Below, one piece after another: positions 44,156-54,230 of a stretch of DNA of 64,000 bases. The notes below the pieces were generated by a model. The model had not been told where the DNA came from. It did no database searches and saw nothing but the letters and a program-made list of their open reading frames with translations. The translations under genes and the position numbers were made by a program. Position 1 is the stretch's first letter, and each line of letters opens with the position of its first letter. The stretch is taken from NCBI GenBank assembly GCA_027307165.1, contig DAHUXM010000027.1, positions 186,001-250,000 on the forward strand, read 5' to 3'. This stretch comes from Gemmatimonadota bacterium. GTDB lineage: Bacteria > Gemmatimonadota > Gemmatimonadetes > Gemmatimonadales > Gemmatimonadaceae.

Positions 44156-45592
44156 ATGAAGATGAAGCGCCTCGCACTGTTGTTTCTGTCTCTCGTCACC
44201 GCGGGTCTTGCGACTGCGCAGAATGCGCCTCGAGAGCATGACGTACTCGTAACTGGCGGATGGCTGTTCGCATCGACAGGTAACCAGCGAGTTCGTAATC
44301 CCGGCATTCTCATTCGCGCGGGCAAGTTCCTGCGCGTCGGCGGTGACCTCTCCATAGCCGCGGCGGATGCCGAGCGCGTTCAGCTGGCAGATACGGAGAC
44401 GGTGATTCCCGGCCTTTTCGATCTGCACGCGCACTACGCGATGGATCTGTTCAACGCGGGGCGCAAGGACGAGACAACTGCGTATCCATCGCTCTTTCTC
44501 GCCAATGGTGTGACATCAACGTGGCCCGCGGGTGAGATGAAGCCGGACTCGATGATGGCGCTGCGCATCAGGATCGATCGTGGATTGGAGCCCGGTCCTC
44601 GGCTGCTGAATTCAGGACCGTACTTCGGAACCGCGCGGCCCGGGTGGGACAGCAACATATCCGTCGACTCGATCTACGCTGAAGTGGATCACTGGGCCGA
44701 GCTTGGAGTGCGCGGATTCAAGGCAAAAGGGATAAAGCCCTACCAGTTACGCGCGCTCATCGAGCGTGCGCATCAGCATGGGCTCACAGTGACTGGCCAT
44801 CTCGATTCCGGATTCGGTGAGTCGGTCAATCCGCGCGACGCGATCCTGATGGGAATCGATCGCATCGAGCACTTCATGGGCGGCGACGCGTTCACGCCGG
44901 ATCGTTCCGCGTACGCGTCGTACGAGCACATGACCTTCGACACGCCGGCGTTCAGGCGGATCGCCGCTCTGTACAAGACACAACACGTCTATTTCGACGC
45001 GACGTTGAGTGCGTACGGTTACTACGGCAAGAAGGATCCCGTCGTCTACACCTACTACACGGATGAAGAGCGCTTCCTCACGCCGTACATGCGCTCCGTG
45101 ATTGCCGCGCGGCCGCCACGCCCGGTGAATCAGCAGTTCGAGAACATCTACTGGACCAAGCGCAAGGAAGTGAAGGCGTTCTACGACGCTGGCGGCGCCG
45201 ATCTCATCACGCTCGGCACCGATCATCCGAGCTGGGGAGAATTCCTTACACCGTTCGCAGTGAACAGGGAATTGCTGTCGCTCTCGCTGTCGGGCATTCC
45301 GAACGCGGCCGTGCTGCGTATCGCGACTATCAACAGTGCGCGCGCGATCGGGCTTGGCGACAGACTTGGATCGATCGAAGTGGGGAAGTGGGCTGATCTG
45401 GTGGTCGTGCGCGGGAATCCGCTGGTTGACATTCGCCGAGTCAGATTGCCGCGACTGGTTATCAAGGCGGGGAAGATTTACGACCCCCAAGCGTTGATGA
45501 AGTCGGTAGAGGGAAAGATCGGACCGACCAGTGCCGCCGATACCGCCGTCTGGGCACCAACACCACGCCAGCCACGCCGCCCTGCACGCTGA
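44156..45592 (+). CDS. Secreted amidohydrolase-superfamily enzyme
   Basis: The 478-residue form from ATG 44156 has a signal peptide (MKMKRLALLFLSLVTAGLATAQ). The metal-dependent barrel carries HxH at H91/H93 (FDLHAHY), later His residues in TVTGHLDSGFG and RIEHFMGGD, and Asp in TLGTDHPSWGEF, the standard amidohydrolase set. The frame of the barrel (DTETVIPGLFDLHAH, and SIEVGKWADLVVVRGNPLVD at the end) resembles imidazolonepropionase and Xaa-Pro dipeptidase relatives. It is the first gene of an operon with an S9 peptidase and SusCD, so a peptide or cyclic amide substrate is likely. Confidence 0.92.
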   Translation: MKMKRLALLFLSLVTAGLATAQNAPREHDVLVTGGWLFASTGNQRVRNPGILIRAGKFLRVGGDLSIAAADAERVQLADTETVIPGLFDLHAHYAMDLFNAGRKDETTAYPSLFLANGVTSTWPAGEMKPDSMMALRIRIDRGLEPGPRLLNSGPYFGTARPGWDSNISVDSIYAEVDHWAELGVRGFKAKGIKPYQLRALIERAHQHGLTVTGHLDSGFGESVNPRDAILMGIDRIEHFMGGDAFTPDRSAYASYEHMTFDTPAFRRIAALYKTQHVYFDATLSAYGYYGKKDPVVYTYYTDEERFLTPYMRSVIAARPPRPVNQQFENIYWTKRKEVKAFYDAGGADLITLGTDHPSWGEFLTPFAVNRELLSLSLSGIPNAAVLRIATINSARAIGLGDRLGSIEVGKWADLVVVRGNPLVDIRRVRLPRLVIKAGKIYDPQALMKSVEGKIGPTSAADTAVWAPTPRQPRRPAR

Positions 45593-45623
45593 GGGCAGTC
45601 GATTCAACCAGGGCAGTTACAAC

Positions 45624-47663
45624 ATGAGATTCATCGCTCGATCCGTAGCCGTCGCGGCCGTCATGGTCGCGACCACTGGGGTATCGCTCACAGCCCAACA
45701 GGCGGCGGGGCTTGCGAGCACGGACATCTCGGCGCTGCGCGGCCTTGGAGATGTTCAGGTTTCGCCGGATGGGAGGCATGTTGCGTACGCGGTAACGCGA
45801 CGCGATACGCCTGGCAGGCCGCGTAGCGAGACCTGGATTCGCGATCTCGCGACGCAGGCCGAGTCGCGGCTTGGCACCGACGCAACGGGGGCATCGAGTC
45901 CACGATGGTCGCCGGATGGCCGCGCGATCGCATTCTTCGGCCGCGTCGGCGACAGCAGTGGAGTGGCAATCGCGAACGCGGATGGAAGCGACATTCGATT
46001 CATCGCATCCGTCAAGGGAACCAATCACGTTCTTCCGTCGGTCGGGGAGCGCCTCTCGTGGTCGCCGGACGGACACCGGCTTGCCTTCATATCGAGCACG
46101 CCGGGGCCGGAGTCGGATGCGAACGGTGATCCGATGGTCATCACTCGGTATTCGTACAAGCCGACAGCGAGTGAAGGGCTGACGCGCTTCAACGACAATC
46201 GCCGTCTGCACATCTTCGTAGCCGATCTCACCACGAAGCACGTGACGCAGCTCACGACAGGCAACCATTACGAGCACAGCATCGAGTGGTCGCCATCGGG
46301 CGCCGAGATCATGTTCGTGTCGAACCACGGTGCCGACCCGGACCGTGTTTTCAACTATGACGTGTTCGCGGTGAACGTGGCGTCCGGCGCGCAGCGCCAG
46401 ATCACGAAGACTGCATCGCCCGAATATCAGCCTGTGTGGTCGCCCGACGGGCGTCGCATCGCCTACCTTGGCACCAAGCGTTCGCTGACGTCGTCCGAGA
46501 CGACCATGGAGGACACGCACGTCTGGGTAATGAACGCCGACGGATCGAATCGCCGGGAGGTTGGCATATCCGTCGACAATCGTCAACGTGCACCGCGGTG
46601 GTCTCGCGATGGTACGTCGCTCTACACGGTGGTGCAGGTGCACGGCGACAGCAAGCTGTATCGCATTCCCGTGGATGGCGGCTCGCCGCATGTAGTGGTG
46701 GGCGACGAGGGCCAGATCGGATCGTGGTCGCTGATGTCGGACGGCGGGCTGATCTATGCCTTCGCCTCACCGACCGAGCCGGCGATGCTTCGCGAGATGA
46801 ATGCATCGGGCGTTGCTCACGACATCGTTCGGCTCAACACTGCACTACTCGCGAAACGCCGTGTCGCACCGGTCGAGCACTTTACGTTCAGGTCGCGTGA
46901 CGGGCTTCAGGTCGAGGCGTATTTCACCGTGCCGCTGGATCGCACAGCCAACTCGAAGTATCCAATGATCGTGCAGATCCACGGTGGGCCGCATGGTGCG
47001 CAAGGCTCGGCATTCAACGACAAGGCGCAGGTGTATGCCGCGCACGGCATGGCGTCGTTGATGGTGAACTATCGCGGCTCCACCGGATACGGTCAGAAGT
47101 TCGCGGACGCGATCTTCAAGGATCAGGACGGTCGCGAGGCAGAGGACGTGATGGCGGGCGTGGATGCCGCACTCGCGCGTCATCCGTGGCTCGACTCGAC
47201 GAGAATGGGAGTGGAGGGAACGAGCTACGGCGGACAACTGGCGGACTGGCTGGTCACGCGCACCAACCGCTTTGCGGCGGCGATCCCGACTGCCGGAATC
47301 GCGAATCTGATCAGCTTCAACTACATGTCGTACTACCACGACTACCTGGCCGTGGAGTTCGGTGCGTACCCTCACGTGGGTGCGTTGATGGACACGCTGT
47401 GGAAGCGTAGCGCGCTGCGTTACGTCTCGCGCGTGAAGACGCCGGTGATGCTGGTGCACGGAGAGAACGACAACGACGTGCCGATTGCGGAGGCGGAACA
47501 GTTCTACATAGCACTGAAGGATGTCGGCGTGCCTGTGGTGATGATTCGTTATCCGCGCGAAGGGCACGGAGTGCGTGAGACGAAGCACGTCATCGATTTC
47601 ATCGACAGAAGTATCGCGTGGTACAACCGCTGGTTTTCTCATTCGGGCCCAAGGGAGGGTTGA
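45624..47663 (+). CDS. Secreted S9 family peptidase (dipeptidyl/acylaminoacyl peptidase type)
   Basis: The 679-residue protein from ATG 45624 has a signal peptide ending VSLTAQ. A beta-propeller with WSPDG-type blades covers about 40-400 and an alpha/beta hydrolase domain covers about 420-679. The catalytic residues are S534 in GTSYGG, Asp in HGENDNDVP and His in REGHGVRE, as in S9C enzymes. It begins 31 bp after the amidohydrolase stop, and its TGA shares a base with the ATG of the SusC-like gene (TGATG). Role: cleavage of di- or oligopeptides before or during uptake. Confidence 0.95.
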   Translation: MRFIARSVAVAAVMVATTGVSLTAQQAAGLASTDISALRGLGDVQVSPDGRHVAYAVTRRDTPGRPRSETWIRDLATQAESRLGTDATGASSPRWSPDGRAIAFFGRVGDSSGVAIANADGSDIRFIASVKGTNHVLPSVGERLSWSPDGHRLAFISSTPGPESDANGDPMVITRYSYKPTASEGLTRFNDNRRLHIFVADLTTKHVTQLTTGNHYEHSIEWSPSGAEIMFVSNHGADPDRVFNYDVFAVNVASGAQRQITKTASPEYQPVWSPDGRRIAYLGTKRSLTSSETTMEDTHVWVMNADGSNRREVGISVDNRQRAPRWSRDGTSLYTVVQVHGDSKLYRIPVDGGSPHVVVGDEGQIGSWSLMSDGGLIYAFASPTEPAMLREMNASGVAHDIVRLNTALLAKRRVAPVEHFTFRSRDGLQVEAYFTVPLDRTANSKYPMIVQIHGGPHGAQGSAFNDKAQVYAAHGMASLMVNYRGSTGYGQKFADAIFKDQDGREAEDVMAGVDAALARHPWLDSTRMGVEGTSYGGQLADWLVTRTNRFAAAIPTAGIANLISFNYMSYYHDYLAVEFGAYPHVGALMDTLWKRSALRYVSRVKTPVMLVHGENDNDVPIAEAEQFYIALKDVGVPVVMIRYPREGHGVRETKHVIDFIDRSIAWYNRWFSHSGPREG

Positions 47664-50600
47664 TGTCGAAAAGATCAGGTAGCCATTGGCTACTGTTCGC
47701 GTTGTTGTCGTTTGCGGGGGTAGGCGTTTCCGGAGCTGTTGCTGCGGGCGTTGCTGGAGCACAGGCCGGCGTCGCGCCACAGGGAACTGCAACGATCACG
47801 GGAACAATTACCGACTCGGCGGGACATGCTCCGATCGCGGGAGTTCAGGTCTCCGCGGGTCCGGCGGGTGTCACGTCAGGCACGACGATCAAAGGCGCAG
47901 TGACCGCTCCGAACGGACGATTCACGATCACCGGAGTCGCGCCTGGCGCGGTGACGGTTCGCGCACGCCTGCTCGGCTTCGCGCCGGTCACGAGGCAGGT
48001 TGCCGCGACTGCAGGAAGTGTCACAACTGTCGACATCGCGTTGATGCACCAGACCGCATTGCTCGATCAGGTCGTCGTAACAGGTACAGCAGGAGCGACG
48101 CAGCGTCGCGCGGTTGGCAACGTGATCGAGAGCATAAAGGCGACCGACATCCTGACCGTCGCGCCAGTCACCACTGTCGGTCAGCTGGTGGAGGGTCGCA
48201 CGGCGGGCCTCACGGTGCTGCCTTCATCCGGACAGGTCGGTACCGGATCGCAGCTTCGCGTGCGTGGTGTGAGCAGCCTTTCGCTTACCAACGAGCCGCT
48301 GATCTACATCGATGGCGTGCGCATGGACGGCAACGCCAGTCGCGGTCCATCACAGCGTGGTGGCATGGGCACCAGCGCACTCGACGACATCAATCCTGAA
48401 GACATCGAGAGCATCGAAGTCATCAAGGGGCCGGCGGCCGGTACGCTGTACGGCACCGAAGCGTCGAATGGTGTGATTCAGATCATCACGAAGCGTGGCC
48501 GGAGTGGCAAGGCATCGTGGAACTTCAGCCAGCGACTTGGCACCAACTGGCTTGCGAATCCGGGAGGCCGGGCCGGCACTCTGTACGCCAAGGATCCGGC
48601 GACGCAGCAGCTCGACAGTGTCAACCTCTACCTCCACGAGGCACAGTCGGGCAACGGGCCCATCTTCACGAATGGAATGCTCGAAGGCACCAACCTGAGT
48701 CTGGCCGGCGGCTCGGACCTCGCCAGATACTTCACGTCGGTGAACTACGATGATGATGTCGGCGTCGTTCGATGGAACGTGGCCAAGAAGCTGGGCGCAC
48801 GGGCGAATCTCGATCTGCTCGTCGGCAACAAGCTGAAGATCACGACAAACATGGCCTACCTGCGTAACAGGATCCGGCTCGCGCAGGGCGCGATCGACAT
48901 CGATCCGTTCAGCAACCTGATCTGGGGCAATCCGCTCACGCTCGCAAAGGGCCAGCGCGGCTTCAATACATCGCCACCGGAAGAGTGGTCGACGGTGGAG
49001 AGCCACGCCGACGTCGATCGGACGACGTCGAACCTGACGCTGAACTACACTCCGATCTCGTGGTTCACCAATCGCCTCATAGCCGGACTGGATGCGAGCA
49101 CCGAGAACAACTGGGTGCTGTACCCGCGTCAGCCCAAGGGCAACCTCGACTTCCTGGGCAACAACGGCCTCGGCTCGAAGTCAGTCTCGCGCGCGTTGCA
49201 CAATTTCATCACGCTCGACTACTCCGGCTCCGCCAAGTATCATCGCGGTGACAATCTCGACTTCACGAGCAGCATCGGGTTGCAGTACTACCATCAGGAT
49301 CTGAACACGATTACTGCCACCGGCTCCAACTTCCCGGCGATTCCGATCACGACTGTCAGTGGCGGAACGACGCGCACTGGCACCGAGACGTATACGGGAA
49401 ATGCGACGGTTGGTATTTTCGGCCAGGAAGAGATCGCATGGCGCAACCGCGTCTTCCTCACCGCCGCGCTGCGCGGAGACGACAACAGCGCGTTCGGAAA
49501 GCAGTTCAAGGCTGCGTACTATCCCAAGTTCAGCGGATCGTGGGTCATCGGCGAGGAGCCGTGGTTCCACGTACCGCTCGTCAACAGTCTGCGGTTGCGT
49601 GCTGCGTATGGCGCGTCGGGCACACAGCCCGGTGCCTTCGATGCATCGCAGCTGTACGCACCGTCGGTAGGCTACGCGGATCAGCCCGGTCTCGTACCGA
49701 GCGCATTCGGAAATCCTGCGCTGCGTCCGGAGCTGAGCAAGGAACTCGAAATGGGCTTCGAGAGCACGATACTCGGCGGCAGCACGGACCTGAGCTACAC
49801 GCACTATCATCGCAACATCACGGACGCGATCGTGAACTCGCCGCTTCCACCATCGACCGGTTTCCCTGGTTCGCAGATCGTGAACATCGGGCGCGTAACG
49901 GGCTGGGGTAACGAGCTCGCCATCAATACGCGGCTCATCACGCGCGACAAGTTCTCATGGGCGGTCGGCTCGTCGTACTCCAGGAACGGGAATCGCATCG
50001 AGGACATGGGTGGGATTCCATTCATCACGATCACCGGCGGTCAGGCGCAGAATCGCGTCGGATTCGGGATCGGCGACATCTTCATGTACAAGGTTCTGTC
50101 GGCAACCATCGACTCGGCGGGCTTCGTCGCGTCGGCGATGTGCGACGGCGGAACGGGCAAGCAGGGGCTCGAGATGGGCGGCAAGGCGGTTCCTTGCTCG
50201 TCCGCGCCGCGTGTGCGATGGGGCCCGTCGCAGCCGACGTGGCAGCTCGGTGTGAACACCACGGTGACTCTGTTCAAGCGACTGACTCTCTTCGCGTCGG
50301 CTGACGGTAACGGTGGCAACTATCAGTCTGACACCGAGATCCGTGCGCTGCACAATCTCGGACTCACCCGCGCCGTGATCAAGCGCGACGATCCAATTCT
50401 TCAGGAATACCGCGCCATCGAGAACGATGCGACCGGTACGTTCCTGGCAAGCTTCGTCCGACTGCGTGAGCTCTCGGCGACGTACAACCTGCCGAATCGC
50501 TTTGCCGGCCGGATCGGTGCGAACGGCGGATCGTTCAGCCTGGCGATGCGCAACGTTGCGATGCTGTGGACTGGCGCGCAGGGTTGGAACACGTCACGTG

Positions 50601-50740
50601 ACGGCCTAGTGTACGTACCTGTCGCGAACCAGCACGTCTGGGATGCGGAGACTCGTGCCGCAGGCCAGCTGTCGCAGGGCTATCAGACAATTCTGCCTCC
50701 CGCGGCAAGCCTCACGGCGACGCTGCGGCTCTCCTTCTAA
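47663..50740 (+). CDS. SusC/RagA-type TonB-dependent outer-membrane transporter
   Basis: The ATG at 47663 follows AAGGGAGGG and overlaps the S9 stop by one base, giving 1025 residues. Layout: signal peptide (about 1-34), a carboxypeptidase regulatory-like domain (about 45-130; TITGTITDSAGHAPIAGVQV), a plug with TonB box-like LLDQVVVTG and RVRGVSSLSLTNEPLIYIDG (about 135-280), and a 22-strand barrel ending in LTATLRLSF with a terminal Phe. This is the standard SusC architecture. With the downstream SusD-like lipoprotein it would import oligomers, here probably peptides given the operon. Confidence 0.95.
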   Translation: MSKRSGSHWLLFALLSFAGVGVSGAVAAGVAGAQAGVAPQGTATITGTITDSAGHAPIAGVQVSAGPAGVTSGTTIKGAVTAPNGRFTITGVAPGAVTVRARLLGFAPVTRQVAATAGSVTTVDIALMHQTALLDQVVVTGTAGATQRRAVGNVIESIKATDILTVAPVTTVGQLVEGRTAGLTVLPSSGQVGTGSQLRVRGVSSLSLTNEPLIYIDGVRMDGNASRGPSQRGGMGTSALDDINPEDIESIEVIKGPAAGTLYGTEASNGVIQIITKRGRSGKASWNFSQRLGTNWLANPGGRAGTLYAKDPATQQLDSVNLYLHEAQSGNGPIFTNGMLEGTNLSLAGGSDLARYFTSVNYDDDVGVVRWNVAKKLGARANLDLLVGNKLKITTNMAYLRNRIRLAQGAIDIDPFSNLIWGNPLTLAKGQRGFNTSPPEEWSTVESHADVDRTTSNLTLNYTPISWFTNRLIAGLDASTENNWVLYPRQPKGNLDFLGNNGLGSKSVSRALHNFITLDYSGSAKYHRGDNLDFTSSIGLQYYHQDLNTITATGSNFPAIPITTVSGGTTRTGTETYTGNATVGIFGQEEIAWRNRVFLTAALRGDDNSAFGKQFKAAYYPKFSGSWVIGEEPWFHVPLVNSLRLRAAYGASGTQPGAFDASQLYAPSVGYADQPGLVPSAFGNPALRPELSKELEMGFESTILGGSTDLSYTHYHRNITDAIVNSPLPPSTGFPGSQIVNIGRVTGWGNELAINTRLITRDKFSWAVGSSYSRNGNRIEDMGGIPFITITGGQAQNRVGFGIGDIFMYKVLSATIDSAGFVASAMCDGGTGKQGLEMGGKAVPCSSAPRVRWGPSQPTWQLGVNTTVTLFKRLTLFASADGNGGNYQSDTEIRALHNLGLTRAVIKRDDPILQEYRAIENDATGTFLASFVRLRELSATYNLPNRFAGRIGANGGSFSLAMRNVAMLWTGAQGWNTSRDGLVYVPVANQHVWDAETRAAGQLSQGYQTILPPAASLTATLRLSF

Positions 50741-50758
50741 CGTTACGGGAATTCTAAG

Positions 50759-52042
50759 ATGCAATATCACAACTCAAACGGCAGCGGGAGAAAACCGTTC
50801 GGTCGAAGCGTTGCGAGATCAATTCTGGTGCTGGGTCTCGCAGCCGCAACTGCTTGCAACAGCCTGCTGGACGTTACCAACCCGGGCGTTGTAAAGAGCA
50901 GCGATCTTTCCGATCCTTCGCTGGCTCCGACGCTCGATGCAGCGGCACTGGGCACCTTCAACTGCGCGTTTGCGCAGTACGTGGCGACGGCCGGCGTGCT
51001 GTCGGGAGAATACATCGTCTCCAACTCGTTCGTCGATGCAAACCAGTGGGGTTGGCGCGGCGTGGAAACCAAGACACAGCCTGGAACCTGTCCAGCGAGC
51101 CGCGCTACGACGTCGCTGGGCTTCTACACGCCGATGCAATCGGCGCGCTTTCAGGCCGAGGATGCTGCGAAGCGCATAACGGCGTTCACCGCCGCTCAGG
51201 TGCCGACGCGCGCAAACATGCTGGCCGAACTCACCACCTACGCCGCATACACGTACGTACTGCTAGGCGAGGGAATGTGCAAGATGACGGTCGACAACGG
51301 ACCGCTCATAACGCGCGACAGCACGTTCAAGATCGCCGTTGCCAAATTCACCGCGGCGCTGGCTCTTGCGCAGACGGCGAACTATGCGGCGATGACGAAC
51401 ATGGCGCTCGTCGGTCGAGCTCGAGCGCAGCTCGATCTCGGGAATCTCGCCGCTGCGAAAGCGGACGCGCAGGCAGTACCGGCGGGCTTCGTTCGCAATG
51501 CGGAGTATTCGGAGACGACGATTACACGTGAGAACCGCATCTACAATCTGACGATCAGAAACGACTTCCTGTCGGTCGGTCCGGACTACCGCGGTCTCAC
51601 CGTTGGCGGCGTGCCCGATCCCAGGGTGCCGGTGCTGAATACGGGCCGTTTCGGAAACGATGCAGTCACGCCGCAGTGGCAGCAGCGGAAGTTCATCGGA
51701 ACGGGCGCGGTGCCAATGCCGATCGCGTCATGGGCCGAGGCGCAGCTCATCTACGCGGAAGCTGCTGGCGGACAGGAGGCGAAGGATGCCATCAACCGCG
51801 TACGCGCGTCGCGTGGCGTTGCGCCGCTCGACGGCAGCGAAGGCTCGGACATAGAGGCAATAGTGCTCGAAGAGCGCCGGCGCACGCTCTTCAGCGAAGG
51901 ACAGCGTCTTGGAGACATGCTGCGGACGAACATTCCGTTTCCGTCCGGTGTGAATCACAAGGGGCAGACGTACGGTCCGACCACGTGCGTACCACTGCCG
52001 GATGTGGAGACGCAGAACAATCCGAACCTGCGCGGTTCGTGA
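50759..52042 (+). CDS. SusD/RagB-type substrate-binding lipoprotein
   Basis: The protein has 427 residues with a lipobox (AAATAC) and the SusD helical scaffold. The segment NSLLDVTNPGVV at the start of the mature protein, TPMQSARFQAEDAAKRI and the closing EERRRTLFSEGQRLGDMLR are typical. It follows the SusC gene by 18 bp. It would bind the ligand at the cell surface and close the SusC barrel. It is shorter than most Bacteroidota SusD proteins (about 500-600), mainly in its middle region. Confidence 0.92.
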   Translation: MQYHNSNGSGRKPFGRSVARSILVLGLAAATACNSLLDVTNPGVVKSSDLSDPSLAPTLDAAALGTFNCAFAQYVATAGVLSGEYIVSNSFVDANQWGWRGVETKTQPGTCPASRATTSLGFYTPMQSARFQAEDAAKRITAFTAAQVPTRANMLAELTTYAAYTYVLLGEGMCKMTVDNGPLITRDSTFKIAVAKFTAALALAQTANYAAMTNMALVGRARAQLDLGNLAAAKADAQAVPAGFVRNAEYSETTITRENRIYNLTIRNDFLSVGPDYRGLTVGGVPDPRVPVLNTGRFGNDAVTPQWQQRKFIGTGAVPMPIASWAEAQLIYAEAAGGQEAKDAINRVRASRGVAPLDGSEGSDIEAIVLEERRRTLFSEGQRLGDMLRTNIPFPSGVNHKGQTYGPTTCVPLPDVETQNNPNLRGS

Positions 52043-52096
52043 ACGGATAAACCAGCCGCATCGCATCTGAGCCTGGCCAGCTCAAGAGGGTGGAAG

Positions 52097-52140
52097 CCGG
52101 GATCGCTCCGTACTCGTCAAGGACTGCGGAGGGATCCCGG
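52097..52140 (+). terminator. Terminator of the amidohydrolase-S9-SusCD operon
   Basis: CCGGGATC-G-CTCCG pairs with CGGAG-G-GATCCCGG over 13 of 14 positions, with a 16-nt loop, followed by TTTATGG. It lies 54 bp after the SusD stop. Confidence 0.75.
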
Positions 52141-52266
52141 TTTATGGCTGTGACGTCTCCACCCGACCACTCATCGCTGGAACTCCACCGCCTGCCGCAA
52201 GCTCGCTGTTGTGTCTGGATGTAGCAGGACAGTTTCCAGGTTTCCTCCGCACGGAAACCATACTCG

Positions 52267-54105
52267 ATGAAGATACGTCTTACGGTAGCGCTTGTGCTCG
52301 GTATTTCCGCGTGCGCCGTGCCATTAAAACTCACTGGCGCGCAGGTGCGCTCGACAGGTCCACGCATGCTGTTTGCGGCGGAACGCGCCGCCGTGGGCGG
52401 TGCTGCATGGGACGGGCTCGCCGCAATCCGTACTGTGGGATCGGTGACGGTCGCTGGCGCGGTTGGCAGCTTCAGCACGACGATCGATCTACGCACTGGC
52501 TTCATGCGCATGATCACCGACGAGGGGCCGGCGCACGATGTATCGGGCTTTGACGGATTTGCATGGGACGCGCAGGGAGGCGAAATAACGCAGGCCGATC
52601 TACCCGGACTGCAGGCCGACGCGGTGACACAAGCGTACGTCGCGCGTAACGGGTGGTGGCGAACCGGCGACAGCGCCGCGATGGTGCCACTCCGTGCCGA
52701 GCATGCTGGCACTGGAACGTTCGACGTCGTACGGGTAACTCCGCGTGGCGGGAGCCCCATCGATGCGTGGATCGACCGCGACACGCACCTCCTGGTGCGG
52801 ACGGTTGCTCACACTGATGGGGGTGTGATGTCTACCGAATACAGCGACTATCGCAAAGCGGGCGGAATCCTCATTGCCTATCATCAGATGCTGACCGATG
52901 GGACCGGCGCGCGTACTGACTACCGCGCGAAGAGCGTAACGATTTCACAGAACCTTCCGAGAGGGGCGCTGGCACGACCTGCTCAGCGGGTTTACGGAAC
53001 TCTTGGCGCAGCTGCTTCGACAATCCCATTCACACTGCTTGGCGGGACCTTCGGGCAGATAGCGATCCACGCTTCACTTGATGGCCATGATGCAACGCTG
53101 CTATTTGATTCCGGAGGTCAGAACTTCCTGACTAACAGTGCTGCGCGGCGTCTGAACGTCGTGACGGGCGGTGGAGCGAACCTGAGCGGCGGTGGCGCCG
53201 GTAACGAGTCTGCCACGTTCGGGCAGGTCAGCAGTGTCGTCATCGGTTCGGCACGTCTCGCCGCTCAGCAATTTATTGTCGCGCCGCTACCATACGTGAT
53301 AGTCCACCCGTCGCACGACGTGACGATCGACGCCCTCGTCGGAAGCGAGATCCTCAACGCATTTCGGACTACCGTCGATTACAAACACCGTACAATCACA
53401 TTCGCGTCGTTCAAGTCTCCACCCTTGCATGACGGTGTCACCGTGCCGTTCCTCAGTGACGGTCAACACGTGTATGTTCGCGCGGTAATCGACGGGGTGA
53501 GCGGATTGTTCGGGATCGACACAGGGGATGGGGGCGGGGTCACGATCTTTGCTCCGTTCGCAACCGCGCATGGAATACGCGGCGGAACGCCGTACGTATC
53601 AGCCGGTGGAGTCGGTGGAACGGTGTCAGGTTCAACGTATCGAGGACGCACGCTGGTGATAGGTGGGGTAACGCTCGCGCGGCCCGTGGTCAATATCAGC
53701 GGACCTCAGGGTGGTGCCTTTGGATCACGGTCGATTGCGGGAAATATCGGCGAGCGAGTGCTGGATCGGTTCACGCTGACCTTCGACTATCGGGCGCGAG
53801 AGCTGACTTTCACGCCGAACGACAGGATCCACGAGCCTTTTGTCGCGAGCACGACGGGCGTTCACTTCACGCAGCAGGATAGCAGCGCGTTTACCGTTCT
53901 CTCGGTCGTCAGCCATTCACCAGGCGACGTCGCCGGACTGCGTCCCGGGGACCGGATCGTAGCATGGAATGGGCGATCCGTCGGAGAGTATCACCTCGGC
54001 GCATATGATTCCGGAATTGCGAATCCGGTCACGCCTTTTACTGTGACTGTCCTGCGTGCCGGCAATGTATCGACCGTCACCATAACACCGCGTCAGGTTC
54101 TCTGA
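52267..54105 (+). CDS. Secreted double retropepsin-like protease with PDZ domain
   Basis: This 612-residue protein has a signal peptide (about 1-25) and an N-terminal beta domain (about 30-250). Two retropepsin-like units follow: the first has D281 in LLFDSGGQN, the second D418 in FGIDTGDGG, each followed by strand patterns typical of aspartyl protease monomers. A PDZ domain occupies about 525-612 (VLSVVSHSPGDVAGLRPGDR). With both D-[ST]-G motifs on one chain, the two units could form a pseudodimeric active site, as in pepsins. The substrate is unknown. It lies 224 bp after the SusD gene, behind a terminator. Confidence 0.9.
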   Translation: MKIRLTVALVLGISACAVPLKLTGAQVRSTGPRMLFAAERAAVGGAAWDGLAAIRTVGSVTVAGAVGSFSTTIDLRTGFMRMITDEGPAHDVSGFDGFAWDAQGGEITQADLPGLQADAVTQAYVARNGWWRTGDSAAMVPLRAEHAGTGTFDVVRVTPRGGSPIDAWIDRDTHLLVRTVAHTDGGVMSTEYSDYRKAGGILIAYHQMLTDGTGARTDYRAKSVTISQNLPRGALARPAQRVYGTLGAAASTIPFTLLGGTFGQIAIHASLDGHDATLLFDSGGQNFLTNSAARRLNVVTGGGANLSGGGAGNESATFGQVSSVVIGSARLAAQQFIVAPLPYVIVHPSHDVTIDALVGSEILNAFRTTVDYKHRTITFASFKSPPLHDGVTVPFLSDGQHVYVRAVIDGVSGLFGIDTGDGGGVTIFAPFATAHGIRGGTPYVSAGGVGGTVSGSTYRGRTLVIGGVTLARPVVNISGPQGGAFGSRSIAGNIGERVLDRFTLTFDYRARELTFTPNDRIHEPFVASTTGVHFTQQDSSAFTVLSVVSHSPGDVAGLRPGDRIVAWNGRSVGEYHLGAYDSGIANPVTPFTVTVLRAGNVSTVTITPRQVL

Positions 54106-54177
54106 GGTGTGTCACGCGGAAGAGTGCTGGCGGCGGCAAATGATTCTCGATTCCGTCATTCACTGACGCTGGTGTGT

Positions 54178-54222
54178 AACAGCAACAGGCGAGCGCTATC
54201 GTGACGCTCGCCTTTTGCTGTT
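54178..54222. terminator. Strong bidirectional terminator with T-run
   Basis: AACAGCAA-CA-GGCGAGCG pairs with CGCTCGCC-TT-TTGCTGTT over 17 of 18 positions, with a 9-nt loop. The plus strand has TTTT inside the right arm; the minus strand has a similar T-rich end. It closes the protease gene and the convergent small peptide gene. Confidence 0.85.
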
Positions 54223-54230
54223 GTATTGAC

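Noticed and set aside
44747-45607. A 286-codon minus-strand ORF opposite the amidohydrolase gene
   Set aside because: Antisense shadow; the plus strand has the full amidohydrolase metal-ligand set and signal peptide.
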